NCBI GenBank assembly: GCA_964536965.1
Contig: CAZIAL010000039.1
Span: 1-29,275 of the forward strand
Direction of reading: 5' to 3'
Length of the DNA stretch: 29,275 nt
Source of the DNA: JACMQW01 sp964536965
GTDB lineage: Bacteria > Bdellovibrionota > UBA1018
Shown here piece by piece: positions 1 through 6,568 of the stretch; position 1 is the first letter of the stretch; each line of letters begins with the position of its first letter. The notes under the pieces are model-generated. The model saw only the letters and a program-made list of their open reading frames with translations. It ran no database searches and had not been told where the DNA came from. Position numbers and translations under genes: made by a program.

Positions 1-85
1 GCTCGGGTGGTGGAATTGGTAGACACGCACGTTTGAGGGGCGTGTGCCGAGAGGCGTGCTGGTTCGAGTCCAGTCCCGAGCACCA
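1..85 (+). tRNA. tRNA-Leu (anticodon GAG)
   Basis: A complete cloverleaf can be folded. The acceptor arm pairs GCTCGGG (1-7) with CCCGAGC (75-81), followed by discriminator A and an encoded CCA (83-85). The anticodon stem CACGT/GCGTG encloses the loop TTGAGGG, which places GAG at positions 34-36 and so reads CTC leucine codons. The long variable arm (GCC-GAGA-GGC) is typical of class II tRNAs such as Leu, and the T-arm loop is TTCGAGT. The gene begins at the first base of the window, so its promoter lies outside. It borders a run of orphan secreted-protein genes, but I saw no repeat of its 3' end that would mark an attachment site. Confidence 0.96.
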
Positions 86-307
86 TTTTCATCCCAGGGA
101 CCCTGATTATCCCTTGCGGTCAATGTAACGCGGCGTCTCCGTTTTTCGTTTGTCTTAAGGCAAGCCTTTGCGCACCACTATGACCGTATCGTTTGGCACC
201 ACTCACTAGTTTAAGTTTGTCGAGAGCCGATATAACTCCGCTCGCTTGGCATATCGATTGCTCTACCGATGCCGAACGAAGAAAAACTTCAACCTATCGG
301 AGATTCC
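86..307. other. Intergenic region with possible promoter
   Basis: There is no convincing gene in these 222 bases. A good -10-like hexamer, TATAAC, lies at 231-236, about 70 bases before the start of the repeat-protein gene, but no matching -35 hexamer sits at 16-18 bases. GGAG at 299-302 is the likely ribosome binding site for the ATG at 308. I see no T-tracted hairpin behind the tRNA. Confidence 0.3.
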
Positions 308-1018
308 ATGTCACGCACCCACGCTTCTCTCGTCCTCAGTTTGATACTTTTGCCTCTAGCATCTTACGCGAATCCATCCTGCCCACCGACAGGGATCTGC
401 GTCGAGCAAGGTAAAAACGAAAGCTGGTCGGACTATCAATCTCGTTTAAAGGTAGTCAAAGAAACCGGCATCGCCATTAAACCTCAGTCGGAAAACGAGT
501 CGTGGTCTGATTATCAAAACCGCGTGAAAGAGAGCAAAGCTTCTGGGGTTGCGATCGATCCACAATCTTCGAGTGAATCGTGGTCCGATTACCAGAACCG
601 CGTGAAAGAGAGCAAAGCTTCTGGGCTTGCGATTAGCGCTCAGTCCTCGAGTGAATCGTGGTCTGATTATCAAAACCGCGTGAAAGAGAGCAAAGAATCT
701 GGCGTCGCGATTGTCGCTCAGTCCTCAAGCGAGTCGTGGTCCGATTACCAAAACCGTGTAAAAGAGAGCAAAGAATCCGGCGTCGCGATTGTCGCTCAGT
801 CGCCGAGCGAATCCTGGTCCGACTACCAAAACCGTGTGCGAGAAAGCAAAGCTTCTGGCGTCGCGATTGACGCTCAGTCGCCGAGCGAATCGTGGTCTGA
901 TTACCAAAACCGCGTGAAGCTGAGCAAAGAATCTGGCGTGGCTATTCCAGCACAGGGCGCTGAAGAGTCTTGGTCCGACTACCAAAACAGAATCAAGTCT
1001 GTGCGGAAGAAAGATTAG
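308..1018 (+). CDS. Exported tandem-repeat protein (26-residue WSDYQNR repeats), unknown function
   Basis: The start is placed at ATG 308 because GGAG lies 5 bases upstream and the protein then opens with a clean signal peptide (MSRTHASLVLSL...ASYA). An upstream in-frame ATG at 269 would add 13 residues ahead of the signal. A short region with CPPTGIC is followed by seven full repeats of 26 residues and a partial eighth. The core of each is ESWSDYQNRVKESK, then a Ser/Gly-Val-Ala-Ile stretch and AQS or PQS linkers. The DNA period is exactly 78 bp from 419. Repeats 4 and 5 are almost identical and the first and last are the most divergent, as expected for growth by internal duplication. The mature protein is about 215 residues, hydrophilic and without a membrane segment. 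Periplasmic or surface location is inferred. I do not recognise the family. Confidence 0.85.
   Translation: MSRTHASLVLSLILLPLASYANPSCPPTGICVEQGKNESWSDYQSRLKVVKETGIAIKPQSENESWSDYQNRVKESKASGVAIDPQSSSESWSDYQNRVKESKASGLAISAQSSSESWSDYQNRVKESKESGVAIVAQSSSESWSDYQNRVKESKESGVAIVAQSPSESWSDYQNRVRESKASGVAIDAQSPSESWSDYQNRVKLSKESGVAIPAQGAEESWSDYQNRIKSVRKKD
419..1018 (+). repeat. 78-bp tandem repeat array inside the exported protein gene
   Basis: Seven complete 78-bp units start at 419, 497, 575, 653, 731, 809 and 887, and a partial eighth starts at 965. Each unit starts at the Glu codon of ESWSDYQ. The reading frame is kept throughout, because 78 is a multiple of three. Silent differences between units show that most copies are not very recent, but the units at 653 and 731 are close to identical. 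Gain or loss of whole units by slippage would keep the protein in frame. Confidence 0.95.
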
Positions 1019-1361
1019 GCAAAACGGCCAGAACCTGGAAGAAAGAAGCGGCCCCGAGCAGGAAACTGCGGCGGGGCTCCCACTAAACGCCTCAACATCC
1101 AAGCGGTCTCTGATCGCAAAACTTTATGAAATCGAAACGGGCTTGCTGGAGAAATCCCGCGGCCCGTTATTCATTGGCGATTACGCTAATGGGGCCACAA
1201 GCCGCATCCCCGAAATCGCGGCTGCATGCCTAAGTGTCGTTAATGACGAGGCAATTCGGACTCGGCTCTAAAAGCCGAAATGAATTGACTCATCGCGTTA
1301 AAAATAAGAAAAACCGCATCACGCTTTTTTCCCCAGCTCTTCCCTTCGAAAGGAAAGTCTT
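1019..1361 (+). other. Intergenic region with hairpin and a stop-free frame
   Basis: These 343 bases hold no confident gene. At 1051-1077 there is a hairpin: stem GCCCCG/CGGGGC around GCAG-GAAA-CTGC with a GNRA-type tetraloop. It has no T-tract, so it is a weak terminator candidate for the repeat gene. One plus-strand frame stays open for about 85 codons and ends at TAA 1269-1271, but it has no good start or ribosome site. A smaller hairpin, CGGCT/AGCCG, spans 1263-1277. TTGACT at 1285-1290 could be a -35 box for the next gene, although no good -10 stands at the right distance. Confidence 0.5.
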
Positions 1362-1808
1362 ATGAAGTTTTCAAAATCGTTTCCCCTTTTCATCCTGATC
1401 GCGATTGCGTCCGCCGGCCAGGCTTCGGCTGATTATCTCGAGTGTGAGTCGGAGCATCCCCAGGGCTGGGACCGAGCCGACGCTTCTTTCCACATGATGA
1501 TCGACAATCCCGACAACGGGAGCTCCCTGTACTTCGTCGCCGATGGCTGGGAAGATGCCGGCATCACGGGCATCCCGCTCTTTAAGTTGGAAAAAGAGTG
1601 GGACACGGAAGTGTATCCTCGCATCGCAACGAAGGGGTTCGGAACCGTTTACGAAGTGAAGAGTAAAACCTCCGACGAATTTTCGGCGATGATTACCTGT
1701 AAGTCCGACCTGGATTGCTCGGGCGATGTTTCCTTAAACTATGGAAAGATCGAAAAAACGTATCGGGTATACTGTTTTATCGGGGAAGGCGAATTCTACG
1801 ACAATTAA
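1362..1808 (+). CDS. Small secreted protein, unknown function
   Basis: The 148-residue product starts with a typical Sec signal peptide (residues 1-23, ending ASA-D), giving a mature protein of about 125 residues. AAAGGAAAG sits just upstream of ATG 1362 as a strong ribosome site. The mature part is acidic, rich in aromatic residues and contains four Cys (in ECES, ITCK, DLDC and VYCF), which suggests two disulfides in the periplasm or outside the cell. There are no membrane segments after the signal. I recognise no family or catalytic motif. Neighbouring genes on the same strand also encode small exported orphans, but 130 bases separate this gene from the next, so co-transcription is uncertain. 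Confidence 0.8.
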   Translation: MKFSKSFPLFILIAIASAGQASADYLECESEHPQGWDRADASFHMMIDNPDNGSSLYFVADGWEDAGITGIPLFKLEKEWDTEVYPRIATKGFGTVYEVKSKTSDEFSAMITCKSDLDCSGDVSLNYGKIEKTYRVYCFIGEGEFYDN

Positions 1809-1865
1809 GCCCGAGTTCGGTGGACTTCAGTTGCCGGCTCGGTACCCCGACGTCTAAAACAAAAG

Positions 1866-1888
1866 GGCGCCCGGAGATTCCGGGTGCC
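1866..1888. terminator. 9-bp hairpin between two secreted-protein genes
   Basis: GGCGCCCGG pairs with CCGGGTGCC around a 5-base loop. On the plus strand no T-run follows. On the minus strand the hairpin is followed by TTTTGTTTT, so it would end transcription entering from the right, although no minus-strand gene stops here. It may act as a transcript stabiliser or a weak terminator for the gene ending at 1808. Confidence 0.35.
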
Positions 1889-1938
1889 GGCAATTGTTGC
1901 CTATCCGATCTCGCGGCTTCCTCGGGTATGCTCGAGGG

Positions 1939-2706
1939 ATGGGCCTCCGCCTTCGACTCGCTCCATTTCTTTTTCTGATCCTAGGGCTCTCGCTCGATGC
2001 GAGCGCGAAACCTCCCTGTTTTAGCCTACTCCAAGAGAATTACGGCGGTAGCACCCTCAAGATCATTTCGGTTTCCGACATCCCCCTTCATCTAAAAGAC
2101 GGCGTCTACCACTTCAATTCGACTTCCATCTTTCCGAACACTTCCGAAGTTCTGCTCGGAATTCAGCACGATGGGCACGCCTTCCTGACGGTGGGCGACG
2201 TTCGTTATGATGGCGACATCTCGCCCCTGCTGGGCAAAGTGAGGACGACGAATGGATGGCACCAGATTTCGACGCTCATTCGTTTCAAGGGAATGTCCAT
2301 CACCAGTCAGCGCACTCTCTACAACCATCTCCGCGGCCTATCCGGAAATGCTCTCTATTCCACCTCGTGTTTTCACGGCGTTTGTCAGCGCCTCCAACAC
2401 GTCGGCGTCCAGCTGGCGACGGCGCAGGGCAACCAGCTCCCTCAGCGAGCGTCGGATATTCTCTCGGCGATCCTGACCCGGGGATTCGTCGACGGGAATC
2501 GAAGCCCGGTTTCGGTCGAAATCTATCGTACGAACACGACCCGGCTCGACGAGATTTACGGGCGCGTCTACCGGAAGGAAGAAGTGATTCGGCACCGCCT
2601 GGGCCGCAATCCCGCGAGCGACCCGTACCAGCCCGCCACTCTCTATACGTTTGCGGCGGGAAGCGATGTCTACTGGGTCTGGACCCCGGAGACACCCACC
2701 CCGTAA
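1939..2706 (+). CDS. Secreted protein, possibly a permuted NlpC/P60-like cysteine enzyme
   Basis: I chose ATG 1939 because it gives a normal signal peptide (MGLRLRLAPFLFLILGLSLDASA, cut near residue 23). A TTG at 1894 would only add an unlikely leader. The product has 255 residues. Mature features include a beta-strand-like GHAFLTVGD with His80 and a later YSTSCFHGVC with Cys144 and Cys149. A histidine in a strand followed downstream by a Cys at the head of a helix is the order seen in circularly permuted NlpC/P60 (papain-like) proteins and in DUF4105 proteins. This is a weak resemblance and the function is not established. The C-terminal part (about residue 170 on) has no recognised domain. 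It ends 42 bases before the next gene, which also encodes an exported protein. Confidence 0.75.
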   Translation: MGLRLRLAPFLFLILGLSLDASAKPPCFSLLQENYGGSTLKIISVSDIPLHLKDGVYHFNSTSIFPNTSEVLLGIQHDGHAFLTVGDVRYDGDISPLLGKVRTTNGWHQISTLIRFKGMSITSQRTLYNHLRGLSGNALYSTSCFHGVCQRLQHVGVQLATAQGNQLPQRASDILSAILTRGFVDGNRSPVSVEIYRTNTTRLDEIYGRVYRKEEVIRHRLGRNPASDPYQPATLYTFAAGSDVYWVWTPETPTP

Positions 2707-2748
2707 CGAGGCTTGACAGGTCGTGACCATCCGCGTTAAAGACGCCGG

Positions 2749-3390
2749 ATGCGGCTCCTTCCCCTCGTTTTAATGGTAATTTCGACCCTATCGCTTTCGG
2801 CCCGCGCAGCCGATGTCGAAGGCCTCGTGGACCTCTTCGAGCAGGAGTACGTCAGCGGGTATGACGACGGCAGGTGCCAATACAACATCCGTTATTTCAC
2901 GGCTAAAGCGCGCGCCCAGGGGATCGACCTGAGCGGAGCCATCTACCTGACCGTCCTCGGCTACGGCAACCTCTGGTACTACCACGGACGAAGCCGTCCG
3001 GGACAGGCGCCCACTTCGGGAGTCTGGTTCCATCACTATGTCCTCGCGATTCCGACCGACGGATCGAAAGGCGCGAAATTCTCGCCCGACCGAAACTACG
3101 CGGTCCTCGACTTCGACTTCGGAAATACGCCGAAGCTCGTCGATCTGCGAACCTTTCTCCGCGAGATGTTCATGCCGCTCTCGGCGCGCAAGGACGAAAG
3201 CCGCATCGACAGTACCTTCGAACTCGGTCTGATCACGCTCACCGGCCATTCGGTGACCGCGCTCGTCGACCAGCTCGATTCGAGCGGCGAGTTTCCTTCC
3301 GGATCCGAATCGCGGGCACTCTTATTCAAGGACGCGAAGTTTCGCGATTTCTTTTTCTCCCTCCCGCAAATCGAACTCCCGGTGCAGTAA
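2749..3390 (+). CDS. Secreted protein with a protein-glutaminase/transglutaminase-like Cys-His-Asp layout
   Basis: The 213-residue product has a signal peptide (residues 1-20, ARA-A). The mature part contains DDGRCQYNIRYF (Cys43), then a helix-like KARAQGID, a segment GVWFHHYVLAI (His95/His96) and AVLDFDFG (Asp121/Asp123). This order and local context resemble bacterial protein-glutaminase, where a Cys in a helix, a His in a WxxHVA strand and an Asp in an IIDP-type strand form the triad. If so, it would deamidate glutamine side chains of proteins in the periplasm or outside the cell. The similarity was judged by eye and is inference. It follows the previous gene by 42 bases and may share its transcript. 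No pro-domain or other domain is visible. Confidence 0.78.
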   Translation: MRLLPLVLMVISTLSLSARAADVEGLVDLFEQEYVSGYDDGRCQYNIRYFTAKARAQGIDLSGAIYLTVLGYGNLWYYHGRSRPGQAPTSGVWFHHYVLAIPTDGSKGAKFSPDRNYAVLDFDFGNTPKLVDLRTFLREMFMPLSARKDESRIDSTFELGLITLTGHSVTALVDQLDSSGEFPSGSESRALLFKDAKFRDFFFSLPQIELPVQ

Positions 3391-3453
3391 AAAGCGAAAA
3401 ACCTATCCTTCACCCGGTTTACAATCGGGAAGGACGGTGGATATCCTTCGGGC

Positions 3454-4074
3454 ATGAACTCATTTTCACGCCTCGTTGCCCTGTGCCTGCTCCCGCTCGC
3501 AGTTTCCGTTTCCGCCTCCGCGGAAGGCATGGCTCCGCACTGGGCGGAAGCCATCGAAACCCAACGACAGCTCGAAGCACGCTCTCTCGGCGCGCGCGCG
3601 GATGCCAAGCCGTACTGGCCTTCCTATAGCTTCGGACACTTGGACTCCGATTATCTCTTCCTGCACATCGCCGACGACGAGAGTTCGCGCGATCCGCTCG
3701 AAGCGACGAAGTTCTACGACGAAATGGCGGTGACGACCCGCCGCACGAATCTCGACGGCCGGATCTACGATATCCGGGATTTCTCCTTCATCGGTGACTC
3801 GGTGATGTCCATTACCTGCTTTCGACCCGTCGATCACAGTTACACCCATCGGTTCTGCAGCATCTACCTGAGCGAAGGGACTTATTCGAAATACGAGCGC
3901 ATCTCCCCGGCTTCGCAGACGGCACGGGCAACCTACCGACGAGAAACGGCACGTTCACTCGTGACGAAATTTATCCCGAACCACGGCGAGGGCTTCCACT
4001 GGATATCGAGCGATGACCGCACGACGATCAGCGCGCGCGCCCGGCGCTTTAAAATCCGAATTCGCCGGCCATAG
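3454..4074 (+). CDS. Exported protein, unknown function
   Basis: The 206-residue product starts with a signal peptide (MNSFSRLVALCLLPLAVSVSASA, cleaved near residue 23). The mature domain is soluble, rich in aromatic and charged residues, and has two Cys (in SITCFRP and HRFCSIY) that may form a disulfide. A basic tail (ARARRFKIRIRRP) ends the protein. I recognise no family or catalytic motif. It lies 63 bases behind the previous secreted-protein gene, on the same strand, and could be the last gene of that group. Confidence 0.75.
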   Translation: MNSFSRLVALCLLPLAVSVSASAEGMAPHWAEAIETQRQLEARSLGARADAKPYWPSYSFGHLDSDYLFLHIADDESSRDPLEATKFYDEMAVTTRRTNLDGRIYDIRDFSFIGDSVMSITCFRPVDHSYTHRFCSIYLSEGTYSKYERISPASQTARATYRRETARSLVTKFIPNHGEGFHWISSDDRTTISARARRFKIRIRRP

Positions 4075-4208
4075 CCATAAACGGACGACCCACTCGACGG
4101 TAACCGGCCGTAGCAGGGACCTCCCGTCCCGGCGAGGCGAAACGTCCCATCGTCTACGGCATGTGAATTGTACTTCATGAAGCGGCAGCCCTACCGAGGA
4201 AACCGCCC

Positions 4209-4298
4209 ATGTCTCAGCCCGAACCCCATTCCGCTGACCGCAAACTCTCCGTCGCGACGACGGGCGGCAATCTGCCCGCGAGAAGCGCGCTGCCCTAG
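4209..4298 (+). CDS. Possible 29-residue leader ORF before the outer-membrane barrel gene
   Basis: ATG 4209 is preceded by GAGGAAA at a good distance and opens a 29-codon frame (MSQPEPHSADRK...) that stops at TAG 4296-4298. The stop lies only 6 bases before the ATG of the barrel gene and overlaps its AGGGAA ribosome site, an arrangement typical of translational coupling. The peptide is hydrophilic with no signal or membrane segment and I recognise no homologue. It may be a real small protein, a regulatory leader or a chance frame. Confidence 0.35.
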   Translation: MSQPEPHSADRKLSVATTGGNLPARSALP

Positions 4299-4304
4299 GG
4301 AACG

Positions 4305-5375
4305 ATGCGCGCCTCCTCCCGGATCGTCCTCATTCTCGCATGTAGCTTAGCCATCCCGGGATGGGCGGAGGAAAAGAGCGCCAAACTTAAGGTCCAGGGA
4401 CGCCTGGGTCTCGGCGCGGAATCGACCGCTCTCCAGGGGAAAGTCGAAAATCTTTTCGAAACACGCATCGGGATCAAAACCAAGAAGATCGAGAATACTC
4501 GGGCCTACCTCGAGGTTCGCGCCGACGAGGGCTCCCGCGACGTCTCCATCCAGGATTTGTTTTTCGATTATCGTTCCGACGATCAGCGGTCGAGAGTTCG
4601 GGCCGGCCAAGGAAAGAAAATCATCGGCTGGGAATACGACCTTTCAAACTCCGAACGTCTTTCTCTCCGTCGCTCGCTCACTTATCAGTACCTCGAAGAC
4701 CGCTCGGTCGTGGGCCGGGATTATTTCCTCCAGTACCAGTGGAGAAACTCCGATCTCGAGACCGAATCGGAAACGACCGCCGATTCAGACCTCGACACGG
4801 CGGTCGTCGACCGAAATGCGCTGATCGATCCGGCGGAGAAGGTCCGGCTCGCGCTGGCCTTCCACTCGACGGAATCGAAAGACATGGCGCTGATCGCAAG
4901 CGCCATCGCCACCCTCACCGACCGGTTCCGACTCGGAGCCTGGGCCGCCGTCCACGGTGCACGAAACTCCTTCCACCGCACCGACCACCCGCAATTCGCT
5001 CTCTCCGCGCTCTTCCAGAGCGGCATCCATCGCGGCGCCGCCGAAGCCTTTATGGGCGGCGACCCCCAGCGAACGGAGATGGAGCGCTTTTACGGAGGCG
5101 GTCGCCGCGTTCGATACGCCGCCCTCAAAGGGGAATACGCTCTGATGATCCTTCGCCAATGGAGCCCCTACTGGGTCCACACGACGCTTTATCGCGACCT
5201 GGGGCAGGGAGGAGACCGGTCGCAGGAAGATGTTTTAGGGCTGCGCCTTTACGTCGGCAACTACCTCCAAATCGCGGGCGAGTTCCGGAGAAACGAAAAT
5301 CGTTCGGAAACCGACCCCGCGTCGGTCCCCCATCGCTACGATACGGCCGGCGTACTGGCCCGTTACTACTTTTAG
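4305..5375 (+). CDS. Outer-membrane beta-barrel protein (porin-like)
   Basis: The 356-residue product has a signal peptide (residues 1-21, ending GWA). It is followed by alternating hydrophobic/polar strands typical of a beta barrel, such as AYLEVRADE, DLFFDYRSD, SRVRAGQGKKIIGWEYD and LGLRLYVGNYLQIAGEFRRN. It ends in ARYYF, and a C-terminal Phe is the usual Bam-dependent barrel signature. The strand content and the motif GQGKKIIGWE suggest a porin-type or DUF1302-like barrel, but the substrate is not visible. A CotH-like gene starts 9 bases after its stop codon, and the TAGGAAA at the stop provides that gene's ribosome site, so the two are almost certainly co-translated and probably work together in the envelope. 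Confidence 0.8.
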   Translation: MRASSRIVLILACSLAIPGWAEEKSAKLKVQGRLGLGAESTALQGKVENLFETRIGIKTKKIENTRAYLEVRADEGSRDVSIQDLFFDYRSDDQRSRVRAGQGKKIIGWEYDLSNSERLSLRRSLTYQYLEDRSVVGRDYFLQYQWRNSDLETESETTADSDLDTAVVDRNALIDPAEKVRLALAFHSTESKDMALIASAIATLTDRFRLGAWAAVHGARNSFHRTDHPQFALSALFQSGIHRGAAEAFMGGDPQRTEMERFYGGGRRVRYAALKGEYALMILRQWSPYWVHTTLYRDLGQGGDRSQEDVLGLRLYVGNYLQIAGEFRRNENRSETDPASVPHRYDTAGVLARYYF

Positions 5376-5383
5376 GAAACGAA

Positions 5384-6508
5384 ATGCGAATCCCTCCCAT
5401 TCTTCATCCGCTTTTTTCGACCTTTGCCGTCCTCGTCGTGGCGGCATTGCTCGGCACCGGGTGCAAGACCCGAGCGAATTTCGATTCGCACGGGCTAAAG
5501 AAGCTCGAGATTCGGATGAAACCCGAATACGTCGGCGCCCTCTACGGCTCCGCGACGGCCGGCGAAGAATACCCCGCCACGCTTTTCATCGACGGGGAGG
5601 AGCACGAGATTAAAATCTCGGCCGCGGGGAATTCGAGCATCCGGGCTCCGAAGAAAAGCTTCAACCTCAAGCTAAAAGACGGCAGATACCGGGGCGCCCA
5701 GGAGTTTCGCCTGACGACGGCGATCAACGACCGGAGCTTGATGCGACCACTCCTCTCGCTCGAGGTATTTCGCGCCGCCGGACTTCCCGCCTCCTGGGCC
5801 GAACCCTGCTTCGCGTATCTGAATGATACCGTTCTCGGTCTCTATCTCGCCATCGAGAAGGTGGACGCGGACTTCTACCAGAACCGCGACATCCTCTGGG
5901 ACCGCACCTACGAGGCGAAAGGAAACGCGGACTTCGGCCCGACGTTCGAAGCGCGGATCGACGTGGCGATCGCTTCGCGTCCAAAACCCGAAGATCCCAC
6001 CGCGATGATCGCCATTGTCCGCACGATGGCCGTGGCGGACGACGACGCATTCATGTCCGCGCTGTTTCGAATCCTGGACCGCGAGAGCGTTATCGACTAC
6101 ATGGCGGCAAGCCAGCTCGCCGCTCGCTGGGACGGTTTTAACAAGAACCTCTTTTATTATCGCAATCCTCATTCCGGGCGAATCTTCCTCGTCCCCTGGG
6201 ACTTCGATCTCGACTGGGGCCCAGACTGGGCACTGGCCCCCGAAGCTTGGTCACTGAATCGGCTTTACTCGCGACTCGGCAAGATCCCCTCCTTCCGTGC
6301 GGAGGTCGACCAAAGGCTTGACGAATTACTGGCGGGCGACGCGTCCGAGGCGATTTTGACGGCTAAACTCGGCGAATGGAAAACGCTGATCGCCGACGGA
6401 TTCGCCCACGATCCATGGCTCGGCCGAGCGGGGCTTTCGCTCGAGGCCGAATTCGTCCGCCTCGAGACCATCGTCCGAAATCGGATCGCCTTTCTCCAGA
6501 CTCGATAA
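5384..6508 (+). CDS. CotH-family kinase-like envelope protein
   Basis: CotH-family proteins are atypical kinases that can phosphorylate extracytoplasmic proteins. The 374-residue product starts at ATG 5384, 5 bases after AGGAAA. The N-terminus is a hydrophobic signal ending in LLGTGC at Cys27, a degenerate lipobox, so a lipoprotein is possible but not certain. Family features appear in order: KKSFNLKLKDG (91-100), NDRSLMRPLLSLEVFRAAGLPA (115-136), YLNDTVLGLYLAIEKVDADF (145-164), KNLFYYRNP (254-262) and VPWDFDLDWG (270-279). The Lys in the KLK region, the Glu of IEKVD and the Asp residues of the WDFDLD motif fit ATP and metal binding. Length is near the minimum for the domain. The preceding barrel gene is the most likely partner or substrate, which is inference. 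Confidence 0.88.
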   Translation: MRIPPILHPLFSTFAVLVVAALLGTGCKTRANFDSHGLKKLEIRMKPEYVGALYGSATAGEEYPATLFIDGEEHEIKISAAGNSSIRAPKKSFNLKLKDGRYRGAQEFRLTTAINDRSLMRPLLSLEVFRAAGLPASWAEPCFAYLNDTVLGLYLAIEKVDADFYQNRDILWDRTYEAKGNADFGPTFEARIDVAIASRPKPEDPTAMIAIVRTMAVADDDAFMSALFRILDRESVIDYMAASQLAARWDGFNKNLFYYRNPHSGRIFLVPWDFDLDWGPDWALAPEAWSLNRLYSRLGKIPSFRAEVDQRLDELLAGDASEAILTAKLGEWKTLIADGFAHDPWLGRAGLSLEAEFVRLETIVRNRIAFLQTR

Positions 6509-6568
6509 CGCGGGCTTTGCGCTTGTTTCGACCTGTTTTGGCCGTTAACCTAAACTCGTTAAATCGCC

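Noticed and set aside
86..307. Attachment-site duplicate of the tRNA 3' end
   Set aside because: I found no second copy of the tRNA T-arm/acceptor sequence in the parts of the window I compared by eye, so no integrated element can be delimited.
419..1018. Regular repeats as a CRISPR array
   Set aside because: The repeats are contiguous without unique spacers, 78 bp long, diverged and in frame within a coding gene.
446..1102. Minus-strand open frames across the repeat gene with repeated Arg/Phe-rich units
   Set aside because: They are the antisense reading of the 78-bp repeats. They stay open only because the repeat unit is in frame, and they lack signals for translation.
4739..5383. Upstream extension of the CotH-family frame by 215 codons
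   Set aside because: It overlaps the barrel gene in another frame and is Arg-rich. The ATG at 5384 has a good ribosome site and begins a signal sequence.
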